64,000 bases of DNA. Origin: CAVVYA01 sp963752345 (GTDB lineage: Bacteria > Pseudomonadota > Alphaproteobacteria > SMXQ01). Positions 1 to 10,474 of this stretch are shown here, in pieces. A program made the position numbers and the translations under genes. The stretch covers positions 1-64,000 of the forward strand of contig CAVVYA010000023.1 in assembly GCA_963752345.1 (NCBI GenBank), read 5' to 3'. A model generated the notes under the pieces. It worked only from the letters and a program-made list of their open reading frames with translations. It searched no databases and was not told the origin of the DNA. The number at the start of each line of letters is the position of its first letter. Within the stretch, counting starts at the first letter, position 1.

Positions 1-220
1 GAGAAATGACGTAGGTGGCGGTTCGCTCCCCATTTTAGTATAGATTGCAAATTCAGTCTTGCCTGGCTTGCGAAAAGCAAAGCCGACCTGTCCATGGAAT
101 GATCCTCCGAATTAAACGAAATTGGTTCGTCGTTCATGGCTGCGGCGCTGTTGGTCGCAAGGCAATCGAGTACCGTTGCGGCAGCCGAACAGAGAGCTGC
201 CGGACATAGGGAGGAAGAAC

Positions 221-2291
221 ATGGCCAAGAAGCGCGACACAGGGCGGAAAGAACCAAGAAGCACTCAGGACGAGAAGGCTCTCAGCAGGCGCGACTTCTT
301 CAAGAGCGGCGCTGCCGCCGGCGTGGGTGCGGCCGTTCTGACAGGGCGCCCGGCGCAAGGCGTCGGCGCGCAAGGCATCGAATGGAATTATGAAGCCGAT
401 GTCGTTGTCCTTGGCTCGGGCTGCGTGGGGCTGCATGCCGCCGTCAGGGCGCGCGACCTCGGCGCATCCGTGCTCGTGATCGACCAGAACTTCGACGTCG
501 GCGGCAAGCTGGTCCACAGCGGCGGCTGGACGTCGCTTGGCGGCGGGGACGCGATACAGGAACGGGACCGGGCGGCGGCCGACCCCGACGGCTTGGGGCT
601 GACGGCGCCTCTGCTCAAGCCGGCGGATCTGGAAGACGACCCCGACCTTCTCTTCAGGGACATGACCGACTGGTCGGTCGTCGATGCCACGGGCGTGGCC
701 CGTTACCGCTACAACGATCGCGAGCTCCATCGCGCCTGGGCCGACAACGCTCCCAAGACCCGGCAATTCATGATGGACAATCACATCCGCTTCGCGCGCA
801 TCGACGGCACCCATCAGGGCGGAGGGATGTCCCGCGCGCAGGGCGGCCAGGGCCATGATGAAGATCGGCGGACAAGACCGACATCAAGGCGGGCACGCTG
901 TCGCCGGAGGACAGAGGCGATCCCGAAGGGGAGCGGCATTCGCCCTTCAATCCGATGCGATCAAGCCCGGGCGTGCCGGCGGACTCGCTTGGCGCGCCAG
1001 GATGGGTCTATGGCGGCTTCGCCATCGCGAGGTCGCTGGAGTTCAGCGCCCGGGAGAAGGGCGTTCAGTTCATTCTCAACCGCCATATGGATGAGCTCAT
1101 CCGCGAGCAGCAGTTCTCCGGCAGGGTTCTGGGAGTCAAGGCGAGCTACACGCCGAGGATGCACCCCGAAACCGGCGCGCGGCTGGAAAGCTTCTGGCAG
1201 AACGGCAACATCGACGAGCGCGCGGACATGATTCACATCCGGGCGCAGGAAGGCCGTCATCGTCGCCACCGGCGGCATGCAGGGCAGCGTGCCGCTGCGC
1301 ACCATGATCGATCCGAGGCTGGTCGAGCCGTCGATCGAGTACGGGCCGAGCGCCCTGATGGGGCCGCTCCACATGGACGGCAGCGGGATTGTCGCCGGCA
1401 TGAAGATCGGCGCGAACCTTGCGGGCATGATGCAGAACTACCAGCACTCGTCCGGCTCTCCCACGATCAGCAGCGTGCTCGGGACCCGCGATACGGTGGG
1501 CAGCATCTTCCCCGGCACCCCTCGATTCCTGTTCGCGCGGGCCAAGGGAATCAATATCGGCGGTGCCGGATGGGAACATGTGATCGCGGTGAACCAGGTG
1601 GGGCAGCGATTCTACAATGAGAGCGCGATCAACAACGTACAGCGATGCCAAGTATCCGCCGGGGACGGACGGCACCCGCAAGCCGTTCGTGCCGCTGGAT
1701 TGGCGCAACGCCAGCACCGCGCAGGTCAAGGCGCAATACAAGAGGTCGGCTGCCACCGATGCTGCGCTCGCGATCAACGAGGGCTCGCGCGCTCCCGATT
1801 TTGCGTCCGGGCCGGTGTGGGCGATCTTCGATTCCGCCGCGGTCGCGCGGCGGCGCTGGCAGATCCGTTACCCCTACATCGCCGACCCGCCCGACGGGTA
1901 CTTCCACAAAGCCGATACGCTTGCCGAGCTCGCCAAGAAGGTCATGGAGCATCCGCATCAGAAGATGCCCCTGAAATATCTGGAGGAGACGGTGGCGAGG
2001 TACAACGCGCTGGCGGACAAGGGCATGGACGAGGACTTCGAGAAGCCCGTCATGCACAAGATCGACACGCCGCCCTTCTATGCGGCTGCGGCAGGGATTC
2101 GGGTGCTCAATTCCTACGGCGGTCTTCGGATCAACGGGAAGGCGCAGGTCCTGGACACGCACGGCCAGGTGATCCCCGGCCTCTACGCCGGCGGCGAGGC
2201 GAGCGGTGGCGGCGCGCAGCATGGCATCGGCAGAGCCTCGGTCCACGGTTACATCGCGGGGACGAACGCGGCCCGAGAGCTTTCGGTCTGA
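221..2291 (+). CDS. Tat-exported FAD-dependent oxidoreductase (fumarate-reductase/FAD_binding_2 type), frameshifted
   Basis: The product is about 690 aa and resembles FAD_binding_2 flavoproteins (fumarate or urocanate reductase and ketosteroid dehydrogenase relatives). ATG at 221 follows GAGGAAG; the longer upstream ORF is not needed. A twin-arginine signal SRRDFFK lies at residues 22-28, followed by a hydrophobic Ala/Gly stretch, so folded export to the periplasm is expected. The FAD-binding dinucleotide fold (VVLGSGCVGLHAA) lies around residue 60. The C-terminus carries the typical GLYAGGEASGG..HG.GRAS flavin-binding end. The reading frame changes near 845, 872, 1242 and 1640, yet homology-like sequence continues across each break. 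Substrate unknown. No cytochrome partner is adjacent. Confidence 0.85.
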
Positions 2292-2295
2292 GCGT

Positions 2296-2699
2296 CTATA
2301 AGGCCTGCGGGAACGTTCTCACGGCAAGCGGGATGATGATCCGATCGTATCGGATCATGGTCCAATCATTTTCATCCTTCGTCCGATGGATCAGGGCTGG
2401 TTGATTTTGAAATCGGTTGCGATGCTGCATGCGTTTCCAGGCGCCGACCAGCAGGATGATCGTGCAACCGGCCGCATTGCCGAGGAACATCGTGGCCATC
2501 GTCCAATCCGCCATGTTCACCAACGCATAGGCGATTGCCGAAATGTTCGACAACAGGAACAGGCCCCACGTCGAGAACGAGATGGCTGCCACACCACCAT
2601 GGTCCATGGCGGCTTTGGCAAAATCCGCGGTCCGTAAGCCAGCACACGCAAGCTGTTGCATAGCGTGAACATGACAAGCGTGACGTCGGCTAGTGTCAT
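2296..2699 (-). CDS. Small PQ-loop/SemiSWEET-like membrane protein, frameshifted
   Basis: Starting at the ATG ending at 2699, the product begins MTLADVTLVMFTL and has three hydrophobic segments: residues 3-25, about 40-62, and about 70-90. A G-P-[RQ]-I element sits after the first segment, as in the PQ motif of SemiSWEET-type half transporters (about 90 aa, three helices). One frame change near 2622, in a TTTT run, is needed to join the first helix to the other two. The tail beyond about residue 95 is hydrophilic and overlaps a perfect hairpin, so the true stop may be earlier. The family call is inference from topology and motif; the substrate is unknown. It is convergent with the flavoprotein gene. 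Confidence 0.5.
2336..2358. terminator. Perfect 10-bp stem-loop after the flavoprotein gene
   Basis: ATGATCCGAT and ATCGGATCAT pair perfectly around a 3-nt loop, 45 bases after the flavoprotein stop. No clean T-run follows on the plus strand, so this may be a Rho-independent-like or mRNA-stabilising hairpin. It also overlaps the tail of the opposing small membrane gene. Confidence 0.45.
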
Positions 2700-2754
2700 C
2701 TTTCAACCTCGCTCGCGTTTGATGTCCTGGTCGGTGATCGTCATCGACATGCAC

Positions 2755-3051
2755 TCCCGGAATTCAAAAGGAGCGATCCCGCCGATGGGTCACTAGCGTA
2801 AGTGGCGCTGCCATTCTTGGATTGTCGCGACAAAAATTTCGACTGGAACGACGATTTGCCGCGGGCAACTCCCGCGGTATTGCGAATGTTTCTTCGCTTG
2901 CGATGCGAGGAAACACAATCAACCGAAGGACGAAATGAGGGTCCGTGCTACGACATCAAACGGAAATGTCGGCAACCTAGGTTGACGCCGATTTTTGCGA
3001 GCAGCCCGCCAAGCGCAAAGAGAACGGGCCTGACTAGCGGAGGCGTCAGCC
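2755..3051. other. Intergenic, no gene seen
   Basis: This stretch of about 300 bases between the small membrane gene and the AraC-type regulator has no ORF with recognisable sequence. It should contain both divergent promoters. No clear operator was recognised. Confidence 0.5.
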
Positions 3052-4096
3052 ATGTCGATTCTCAGCCCAATCCTCGCCACCCCTTTCCGACCTGCCTCTC
3101 GGCATGCAGCTTCTCGGATCGGGTTCGGTCCGTTTCACACTCGAAAATATTCCCGAGCACGAACGGCTGCCGGTATATCGCGAGGTCTTCGGACGCACGG
3201 TGCTGAAATACGATCTCGAGCCATTGCCCGACATTCCATTCGATGTCGACGTCAAGTTCCAGGCGCTGCCCGGTCTTCTGATGATGTCAGGTCGGGTGTA
3301 CGGATCGCGCAATCAACGGACGCATGAGACGCTCGCCGCCGATCCAACGGATGATGTCGGCATGATCGTCAACCTGAAAGGAGCGCATCGAATGGCGATC
3401 CACGGCCGAAAAGAGCTCGTGCTGGGCGACGGTGATGCCACGTTGGTGTCCTTAAACGAGGTTTCGGGCTTCACCCACCTGCCGCCGGGCGACATCCTGG
3501 CCTTGCGCGACCCGCGGAAGCAGTTCGCTCCCCTGGTGAACGATCTGGACGACCGCTATCTCCGTGCCGCATTCCGAATGGCACGCCGGCGCTCAAATTA
3601 TTGACCGACTACATCAAGCTGGTTCAGGACGACCAGAAGGTCATCGGTCCAGACTTGCAGCATCTGGTCGTCGGGCACGTTCATGAGCTGCGCATGGCGG
3701 TCATGGTCGGCGCTACGCGGGGACGCCGTGGAGACGGCGGGAAGGCTGCGGGACTGCGCGCGGCGCGGCTCCACGCGATCAAGCAGGACATTGCCCGGAA
3801 TATTGATCGGGCCGACCTGTCAGTGGCAACCATCGCGGCCCGCCACAGCTGCACGCCGCGCTTCATCCAGCGGCTGTTCGAGAGCAGAAAACACCACTTT
3901 TACCGATTATGTGCTGGCGCGCAACGGCTCGCGCGCGCGTACCGCCTGCTGACCGATCCGCGGCGCGCCGGCGACAAGATCAGCTCGATTGCGTTCGATG
4001 CCGGCTTTGCCGAGCGTCTCCTACTTCAATCGCGCCTTCCGCCATTGTTATGGTGACACGCCGTCGGGCATCCGTGCTGGTCGGACGATGAACTGA
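3052..4096 (+). CDS. AraC-family transcriptional regulator, frameshifted
   Basis: This is a probable DNA-binding activator of about 340 aa. ATG at 3052 follows GGAGG with good spacing. The N-terminal part (from VRFTLENIPEHE onward) resembles the AraC_binding_2 ligand domain. The C-terminal part has two helix-turn-helix units: SVATIAARHSCTPRFIQRLF near 3820, and SSIAFDAGF followed by VSYFNRAFRHCYGDTPSGIR ending at the stop at 4094-4096. The second unit carries the AraC signature FxRxFRxxxGxTPxxxR. Frame changes are needed near 3110, 3590, 3890 and 4015. The target is not evident; the flavoprotein and small transporter upstream are candidates by proximity only. Confidence 0.75.
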
Positions 4097-4181
4097 GCCC
4101 GGCTTCCGACAGGTCACAACTTGTCCATCCGGCGCTTCGAGTATTACACTGACGCTATGGCGGCAAAGGCAGTCAGAACGC

Positions 4182-4780
4182 ATGGGCGAGCGCATATGCG
4201 CAGTCGAGGTTGCTCCGGGCGAAGTCGATGCCGGAGCCGAGCTGAGCGTTACCGTCCGGGTCTCCTGCCCTGAAAGGATGCGACCTGACCTGGCCAGAGC
4301 GTTTCGTTCCGCAATCAGGACGCCACCGTCTTCAACTCCGTCTTTCTGTACGGAACTCAACGCATGTGACGACGGCGCTCACATTACCACCGAGCATATT
4401 GCGGGTGCCGATCCAGGTCGGGCGAGCAACACTACCGGGCCGTCCTACCCGCCGAGGAGAAGGACGGGATTTTACACGAAGAGACGCTAGCCGCGTTCTC
4501 CTTCACGGTTCAGGCGCACGGAGCCAGCCTGAATGTCTGGGACTTGCCGTCCGCCATAGCGGCGGGTGACGATTTCAAGTTCAAGGTCGGCATCAAATGC
4601 TCGGCCGGGTGCAATCTGAGTGGCCGGCCGCTGCGCGTCTTCGACGACGAGGGCACTGAGGTTGGCGCCGGACAGCTGCTCGATATTTGGCCAGGCACCA
4701 GCGCGCTCTATTTTGCCGAGGTAGAAGCCAAAGCGCCGCACATGACCGGAGAAATATACGTGGCAGGTCATGACGCCTGA
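4182..4780 (+). CDS. Uncharacterised two-repeat protein with C-x(2)-GC motifs, frameshifted
   Basis: I do not recognise a named family. Read with frame changes near 4272 and 4290 and probably one near 4365-4420, the plus strand encodes about 200 aa with two similar halves. The first half contains VDAGAELSVTVRVSCPEGCDL and the second IAAGDDFKFKVGIKCSAGCN. Both share a [DA]AG-x-[DE]-[LF]-x3-V-x-[VI]-x-C-x2-GC-x-L pattern. The alternating hydrophobic pattern suggests beta-sandwich repeats with a conserved cysteine pair. No signal peptide is visible, although the start is not certain. The ATG at 4182 follows AAAGG. The opposite-strand ORF over the second half lacks internal repeats and is taken as a shadow. 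Confidence 0.45.
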
Positions 4781-4811
4781 GACCGAAACCGGCGCGCCCC
4801 ATGCGGCCGGC

Positions 4812-4970
4812 TCATGCACGCTCGGCCCATGGCTTCACCGGCAGCTTGCCGAGCGGGCCAAACGCATAGCCGCGATGGAGGTCGAGCTTGAGATCGTCTT
4901 CGACCCAGCGCTCGTAGGGCGTGCGGCGGTCCGCCGGCACCCCAACAATGGTCTTCTTCACGTCAAACAT
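4812..4970 (-). CDS. Small conserved-looking protein, 52 aa
   Basis: A short ORF starting MFDVKKTIVGVPADRR has a strong AAGGAG ribosome site upstream of its ATG. It lies 100 bases downstream of the TctC-like gene at 5071-6102 on the same strand, so the two are probably co-transcribed. The middle contains TPYERWVEDD and ends HRGYAFGPLGKLPVKPWAER. This spacing of YxxW, GYxxxxL and PWxxR resembles the N-terminal arm of some small cupin proteins, so it may be a truncated cupin remnant or a free-standing small protein. Function unknown. Confidence 0.5.
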   Translation of the reverse strand: MFDVKKTIVGVPADRRTPYERWVEDDLKLDLHRGYAFGPLGKLPVKPWAERA

Positions 4971-5070
4971 GGGAACTCCTTCTTACTTTAAAACGCCTTG
5001 GCGGCGCTTTAAGCACCGCAAACTCACATCCGAGCCTTGCTTGCTGTCGCGGGCGAGGGCTTCGGCGTCG

Positions 5071-6102
5071 CTATTTCTTGTGGGCGTCGAGCACCGCACG
5101 AATCTTGGCGACCACGTCGGGCGGCAGGCTGCTGGTGTCCTGCACCAGCTTCTGCAGCGCGGCGCCATCCATCGGGCCGATGTCGACCTTCATCTTTTCC
5201 GCGGCGGCGAGCGCCTCCGGATCCTTGAGCGCGGCGCTCATGGCTGCGCGCAGGGCATCGACGCGGTCCTTGGGCAGCGACGGCGGGGCCAGGATCGAAC
5301 GGCCGATGATGTCGGACGAGGCAATCGCCTCAAGGATCTGCTTGTCCTGCGGATTGGTGGCAAGCTCCGAGAACAGCGGCACGTCCTTCAGGGTCGGATC
5401 GCGTTCGGTGCCGATCTGGACCAGGATGTTGATCTTCTTTTCAGCGATCCAATGCGGATAGCCCGAGGCCAGGTTCGTCCACAGGATGCTGGACGAGCCG
5501 TCGATCTCGCGGCGCTCCATGGCGAGCATGGCTTCGCGCGAGCCGTAGCCCGCGATGCTGCGCATCTTGGTGCCGGTCAGCGCGTTGAGGAACATCACAT
5601 AGAGCGTGGAACCGGAAATCGGGCCGCCGACGGCGATCGTGGTCTCCTTGTTCTTGGCGTCCTCGATCGTCTTCACGCCCGACTCGTGCCACACGCCGAT
5701 CAGGCTGCGCACGTCCGAGATGCGGCCGATCCAGTTGAACTTGTCGGCCTCGAACTGGATGCCGGGCTGGGCGAGAATCTCCATCTGCGGCACGCTCTGG
5801 CCGATCGTGCCGATCACCGTGCCGTCCTTGGGCGCCACGTTGTAGAGGTAGTTGGCGGCTTTCAGGCTTCCCGCGCCCGGCATGTTCTGCACGATGATGC
5901 GCGGATTGTTCGGCAGATGCTTGGTAAGGTAGGGCGCGAGGAAGCGCGCGTAGATGTCGTAACCGCCGCCGGCCTCGTAGCCGACGATCAGATTGATACG
6001 GTCATCCTTCTGATAGGCGGCGAGCGCCGGCTGGGTTGCCATCGCAGCGACGGCGAGACCCGCGAGGACGCTGACCAGCGAACGCGACCAAATCGCCTTC
6101 AT
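5071..6102 (-). CDS. TctC/Bug-family periplasmic binding protein (copy 1)
   Basis: Intact 343-aa protein with a signal peptide ending ATQPALA (residues 1-28). Bug proteins bind small carboxylates in the periplasm and deliver them to tripartite tricarboxylate transporters, or act as sensors. The family ligand loop appears as GGGYDIYAR (residues 45-53), followed by NMPGAGSL and NYLYNVAPKDGT. The C-terminal APPSLPKDRVDALRAAM segment is also typical. No TctA or TctB membrane gene is adjacent. The small ORF at 4812-4970 follows on the same strand. The malonate operon lies upstream, separated by about 150 AT-richer bases that probably hold its own promoter. Confidence 0.92.
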   Translation of the reverse strand: MKAIWSRSLVSVLAGLAVAAMATQPALAAYQKDDRINLIVGYEAGGGYDIYARFLAPYLTKHLPNNPRIIVQNMPGAGSLKAANYLYNVAPKDGTVIGTIGQSVPQMEILAQPGIQFEADKFNWIGRISDVRSLIGVWHESGVKTIEDAKNKETTIAVGGPISGSTLYVMFLNALTGTKMRSIAGYGSREAMLAMERREIDGSSSILWTNLASGYPHWIAEKKINILVQIGTERDPTLKDVPLFSELATNPQDKQILEAIASSDIIGRSILAPPSLPKDRVDALRAAMSAALKDPEALAAAEKMKVDIGPMDGAALQKLVQDTSSLPPDVVAKIRAVLDAHKK

Positions 6103-6251
6103 GAATTCCTCCTAGGATTTATCATTTAGTGGAAAATATTTACGAATTTTTTCTGAGAGCGAATTACACCGAGAACTGGCGTAATTCAATGCCTGTTTAA
6201 AAACCGAGCAATCACAAAGGCTTTCACGCGACGCTGCGGGCGCAAACGAGC

Positions 6252-7764
6252 TTAGCGGGCGTAGAGGCCCGCATGGCTTTCGCGCAGCAGATTCTTCTGC
6301 ACCTTGCCCATGGTGTTGCGCGGAAGTTCGTCGACGAACAGCACGCGCTTGGGCTGCTTGTATTTCGCCAGCCGCTCGGCGAGCGCGCAAATCACCGCGC
6401 GTTCGTCGATCGCCGCGTCGGACTCGCGCACCACCAGCGCCGTGACGCCTTCGCCGAAATCCGGATGGGGCACGCCGATCACCGCCGATTCGATCACGCC
6501 GGGCAGGCTGTCGATGGCATCCTCGACTTCTTTCGGGTAGACGTTGAAGCCGCCGGAAATCACCAGATCCTTGTCGCGCCCGACGATCCGCACATAGCCG
6601 TCCTCGTCGATCTTGCCGAGATCGCCGGTGATGAAGAAGCCGTCGGCGCGGAATTCGGCGCGCGTCTTGTCCGGCATGCGCCAATAGCCGTGAAAGATGT
6701 TGGGACCCTTGAGCTCGATCATGCCGATGGATCCCGCGGGCAGCGGCTTGCCGGTCTCCGGATCGGCGATGCGCAGCTGCACGCCCGGCAGCGGCAGTCC
6801 GACTGTCCCCGGCTTGCGCGCGCCGTCGTATGGGTTGGAGGTATTCATGTTGGTCTCGGTCATGCCGTAGCGTTCCAGGATGCGGTGACCGGTGCGCTGC
6901 TCCCACGCCACATGGGTTTCCGCCAGCAGCGGCGCCGAGCCGGAGACGAACAGCCGCATATGGGCGGTGGCCTGGCGCGTCAGACCCGGATGCTGCAACA
7001 GGCGGACATAGAAGGTCGGCACGCCCATCATCACGGTGGCGCGCGGCATCAGGCGCAGCAGCTCGTCGCCGTCGAATTTACAAAAGATCATCGCCGAGCC
7101 GGCCATCAGCGTGACATTGGTCGCCACGAACAGGCCATGGGTATGGAAGATCGGCAGAGCATGCAGCAGCACGTCGTCCTGGCTGAAGCGCCACGCCGCC
7201 GCCAAAGTCGCCGCGTTCGACGCCAGATTGCCGTGCGAGATCATGGCCCCCTTGGAACGCCCGGTGGTGCCGGAGGTATAGAGGATCGAGGCGAGATCGT
7301 CGGGGCCGCGCGCCACGTCGGCGAAGGCGGCGCCATTTTTGCGCGCGGCATCCATCAGCGATCCGTCTCCGGCAGCACCAAGGGTAGCCAGCGCGACGCC
7401 ATGTTTCCCGGCGAGCGGCAGCAGCGCCGCTCAGTTTCGCCGGCGCGCAGACGAACAGGCGCGGCTCCGCGTCGCCGATGAAGTAATCGAGCTCGGCGAG
7501 GGTATAGGCAGTATTCAACGGCAGATAGATGGCGCCGGCACGCAGGCAGGCAAGATAGAGAATGATGGCTTCGGGGCTCTTGTCGGTCTGCACGGCGACC
7601 CGGTCGCCGGGCGTCACGCCCCACGCGACCAGCGCGTTCGCCATGCGGGCCGAGAGATCGAGTGCATCGCCGTAGCTGAAGCGGCGACCGCCGCTGGTTT
7701 CGATCAGCGTGCGCTCGACGGCCGGCATTTTGGCGCGAATCAGATCGAAGAGATGATTGCTCAT
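6252..7764 (-). CDS. matB: Malonyl-CoA synthetase MatB, one frameshift
   Basis: An AMP-forming acyl-CoA synthetase of about 503 aa that activates malonate to malonyl-CoA with ATP and CoA. The start MSNHLFDLIR and the segment YLPLNTAYTLAELDYFIGDA match rhizobial MatB proteins closely. The adenylation motif YTSGTTGRSKGAM, the core ERYGMTETNMNTSNPYDG, the hinge GRDKDLVISGG and the C-terminal lysine motif PRNTMGKVQKN are all present. One frame change is needed near 7400-7440. It starts 6 bases after the stop of matA, as the last gene of the matPQMAB operon. Confidence 0.95.
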
Positions 7765-7770
7765 CGCATT

Positions 7771-9153
7771 CTAAAAGCGCTGGCGGATGGCCTTGATGCT
7801 GAACGGCGGCTCTTCCGACGCCAGTTCCCTGCGAACCTCCGCAGTCGTCACGACCTCGCCCTTGGACAGGAACAGCTCATGGTTCTGCTCGATGTCGGCG
7901 AGCTTGTAAAGATAGTTGACCATCAATCCATAGGACTGGCGCAACCCGTTGGGTGAAGGATCGGCGAGGAAGTTCAACCGCTGCAATCGCGCGCCGTTGC
8001 CGAGATGGAAGCGCGCCACGGCATTCAAATGGCGTCCCGACGGCCCACGCGCCTTGAGGAAGTAATGGGCGGCCGCGGCGAGCAACGGGCGGCGCACGGC
8101 TTCGCGCGCCGCCGCATCGTCATGCCAGCCCGCGACGTCGAGCGCGGCCAGCGCGGTCTTGTCCTCGGCCGTCAGCACCGTCGAGCTTTCGTCGGCGCGT
8201 TCGCGGTCGAGCCAGGCGGCGAAACCGGGCACCGGCGACAGGGTGACGAAGGTGGAAAGCCTCGGCAGCTCGCGCTGCAGATCCTCGACCACCTGCTTGA
8301 TCAGAAAATTGCCGAACGAGATGCCCTGCAGCCCGACCTGGCACTTCGACAGGGAATAAAATACCGCCGTGGTGGCTTCGGACGCCGGCATCGGTGCGCG
8401 GTCCGGATCGAGCACGGCGGCGACATGGTCGGGAATCTCGTCCATCAGGGCGACCTCGACGAAGATCAGCGGATCGTCGATCAGTTGCGGATGGAAGAAG
8501 CCGAAGCAGCGCCGGTCGGGCGGCTGCAGGCGGCGGCGCAGCTCGTCCCAATCGTTGATGGCGTGAATCGCCTCGTAGCGGATGATCTTCTCGAGGATCG
8601 ACGCGGGCGTCGCCCAATCGATCCGGTGCAGCATGAGGAAGCCGCGGTTGAACCACGACGAAAACAAGTGGAAGAAATCGGCATCGAGCGCGCGCAGGGC
8701 CGGCGAGGCTTTCTTGTGCTTGAGCAAATCCTCGCGCATCAGCACCAGAGCTTCGGTGCCGCCCGGCGCCAGATTGATGCGACGGATCAGCTCCTGGCGG
8801 CGCGGCTCGGCCGCCTCGTGAAGGTCGGTCATGACGGCCAGATCGTCGGGCTGTTCCCGGTAGGCCTGCACGGCGGCGCCGAGACGGGCCCGATCGGGGC
8901 CGAAGCGTTCCGCCAGCGCGATCAGAAAATCGCGTCGCCGATCGGGCGCCAAAGCCCGCCAGGCGGCGAGGACCTCGTCGGCCATGACCGCGCCCGAGGC
9001 CTCGCCGCGCGACGACAACAGCGCCTCGCAGAGCCCGATCAGGCTCTCCAGATCGTCCTGATGACTGGCCTCGTCACGGTGAGATTGGCCGGCGAGGGCC
9101 AGACCCCGCTTCGCAACGCCATGCAACCAACCGCCGAAGAACGACAGGTTCAT
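7771..9153 (-). CDS. matA: Malonyl-CoA decarboxylase MatA
   Basis: Intact 460-aa malonyl-CoA decarboxylase, converting malonyl-CoA to acetyl-CoA and CO2. The N-terminal half is the helical domain. The C-terminal half is the GNAT-like catalytic domain, with FFHPQLIDDPLIFVEVAL and the active-site region HLNAVARFHLGNGARLQRLN. The conserved FSLSKCQ-type motif appears as FYSLSKCQVGLQGISFGNFL. The start overlaps the end of matM (ATGA at 9150-9153), which indicates translational coupling. With MatB it forms the cytoplasmic malonate to malonyl-CoA to acetyl-CoA route. Confidence 0.96.
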   Translation of the reverse strand: MNLSFFGGWLHGVAKRGLALAGQSHRDEASHQDDLESLIGLCEALLSSRGEASGAVMADEVLAAWRALAPDRRRDFLIALAERFGPDRARLGAAVQAYREQPDDLAVMTDLHEAAEPRRQELIRRINLAPGGTEALVLMREDLLKHKKASPALRALDADFFHLFSSWFNRGFLMLHRIDWATPASILEKIIRYEAIHAINDWDELRRRLQPPDRRCFGFFHPQLIDDPLIFVEVALMDEIPDHVAAVLDPDRAPMPASEATTAVFYSLSKCQVGLQGISFGNFLIKQVVEDLQRELPRLSTFVTLSPVPGFAAWLDRERADESSTVLTAEDKTALAALDVAGWHDDAAAREAVRRPLLAAAAHYFLKARGPSGRHLNAVARFHLGNGARLQRLNFLADPSPNGLRQSYGLMVNYLYKLADIEQNHELFLSKGEVVTTAEVRRELASEEPPFSIKAIRQRF

Positions 9154-10474
9154 TTTTGCACAGGTCCCATCAACCTATCTGGCAACCATGTGGCGATTTC
9201 GGGAAAGATGCACAAGATGACGATCGCCACCACCATGCAGAAGCCGAACGGCAGGGCGCCGCGCAGCATCACCGGCAGCCGGACATCCGGCACAATGCCA
9301 TTGATCACGAACAGATTGAGGCCGACCGGCGGCGTGATTAGGCCAAGTTCCATGTTGATGGTCAGGATGACGCCGAACCAGATCGGATCGAAGCCCGCAT
9401 TGAGAATGATCGGCGCGATGATCGGCGTGGTCATCAGGATGATCGCGGCGGGCGGCAGGAAACAGCCGGCGAACCAGCAGCAGCAGGTTGATGTAGAGCA
9501 TCAACACCCATCGGTTGACCTCCAGAGTCACCGATCCACTGGGCGACCGATCTGGGTGACGTAGAGACTCGACATCATGTAGCCGAACAGGATCGAGGTC
9601 GCGATGATCATCAGCAGCATGCCGGATTCACGCATGCCGTCGCTCAGGATCGACCATAGCTTGCGCGGATCCCAATGCCGGTAGATCACAATCACCATGA
9701 TCAGGCAAAGCAGCGCGCCGACGCCCGCCGCTTCCGATGGCGTCGCGATGCCGCCATAGAGCGCGTAGACCACGCCGACGATGACGATGATCAGCGGGAT
9801 GATCTTCGGCAGCAGCTCGAGTTTTTCCTTGAGCGAATAGATCCGGTCGCTGTCGATCAGCTTCGTGCCGCGCCTCCATGTGATGATAGAAGGCCCACAG
9901 CATGAACAGGCCGGTTAGCAGCAGCCCGGGGAACACGCCGGCCAGGAACAGCCGGCCGATCGAGGTTTCCGAGGCGATGCCGTAGAGGATCATGGTCAGG
10001 CTCGGCGGGATCAGGATGCCGAGCGTGCCGCCCGCGGCGATGGCGCCGGTCGCCAGATCCGCGGGATAGCCGCGCCGCCGCATCTCGGGGATGCCCATCT
10101 TGCCGATCGCCGCGGAGGTCGCCGGCGACGAGCCGGTGAGGGCCGCGAAGATGGCGCAGGCACCGAGATTGGAGATGACCAGCGAGCCCGGCACCTGATG
10201 CAGCCAGCGGTTCAGCGCCTCGTAGAGATCGCCGCCGGCGCGCGACGAGGCCACGGCCGCGCCCATGATGACGAACATCGGGATGGAGACGAGGGTGAAA
10301 TCGTCGAGACCCGAGAACATGGTCTGGGCCAGGTAAGTCCACGCTGCGCCAGCCATCGAAGGCGATCAGGAAACCCAGCGAGACCACGCCGAGCCCGAAG
10401 GCGATGGGAATGCCCGTGGCGAGCACGAGGAGAGTCACGACGCAAATCAGCAGGCCGATCTCAAGCGGACTCAT
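9150..10474 (-). CDS. matM: TRAP transporter large permease MatM (DctM type), frameshifted
   Basis: The total length (441 codons) fits a DctM-family 12-helix permease. It starts MSPLEIGLLICVVTLLVL. Family motifs include SIPMFVIMG, TGSSPATSAAIGKMGIPEM and GGTLGILIPPS in the first half, and GGIATPSEAAGVGALL and NMELGLITPPVGLNLFVING in the second. Frame changes are needed near 10338, 9870, 9540 and 9470, but no domain is missing, so indel errors are more likely than decay. It couples to matQ upstream (ATGA overlap) and matA downstream (ATGA overlap). Role: inner-membrane import of malonate with MatP and MatQ. Confidence 0.88.

Noticed and set aside
4921..6129. Plus-strand ORF of 402 codons
   Set aside because: Antisense shadow of TctC copy 1; composition typical of reverse frames in GC-rich DNA.
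8005..9564. Long plus-strand ORF of 519 codons
   Set aside because: It is the antisense of matA and matM, which carry clear family motifs; the plus-strand protein is Arg/His/Gln-rich with no motif.
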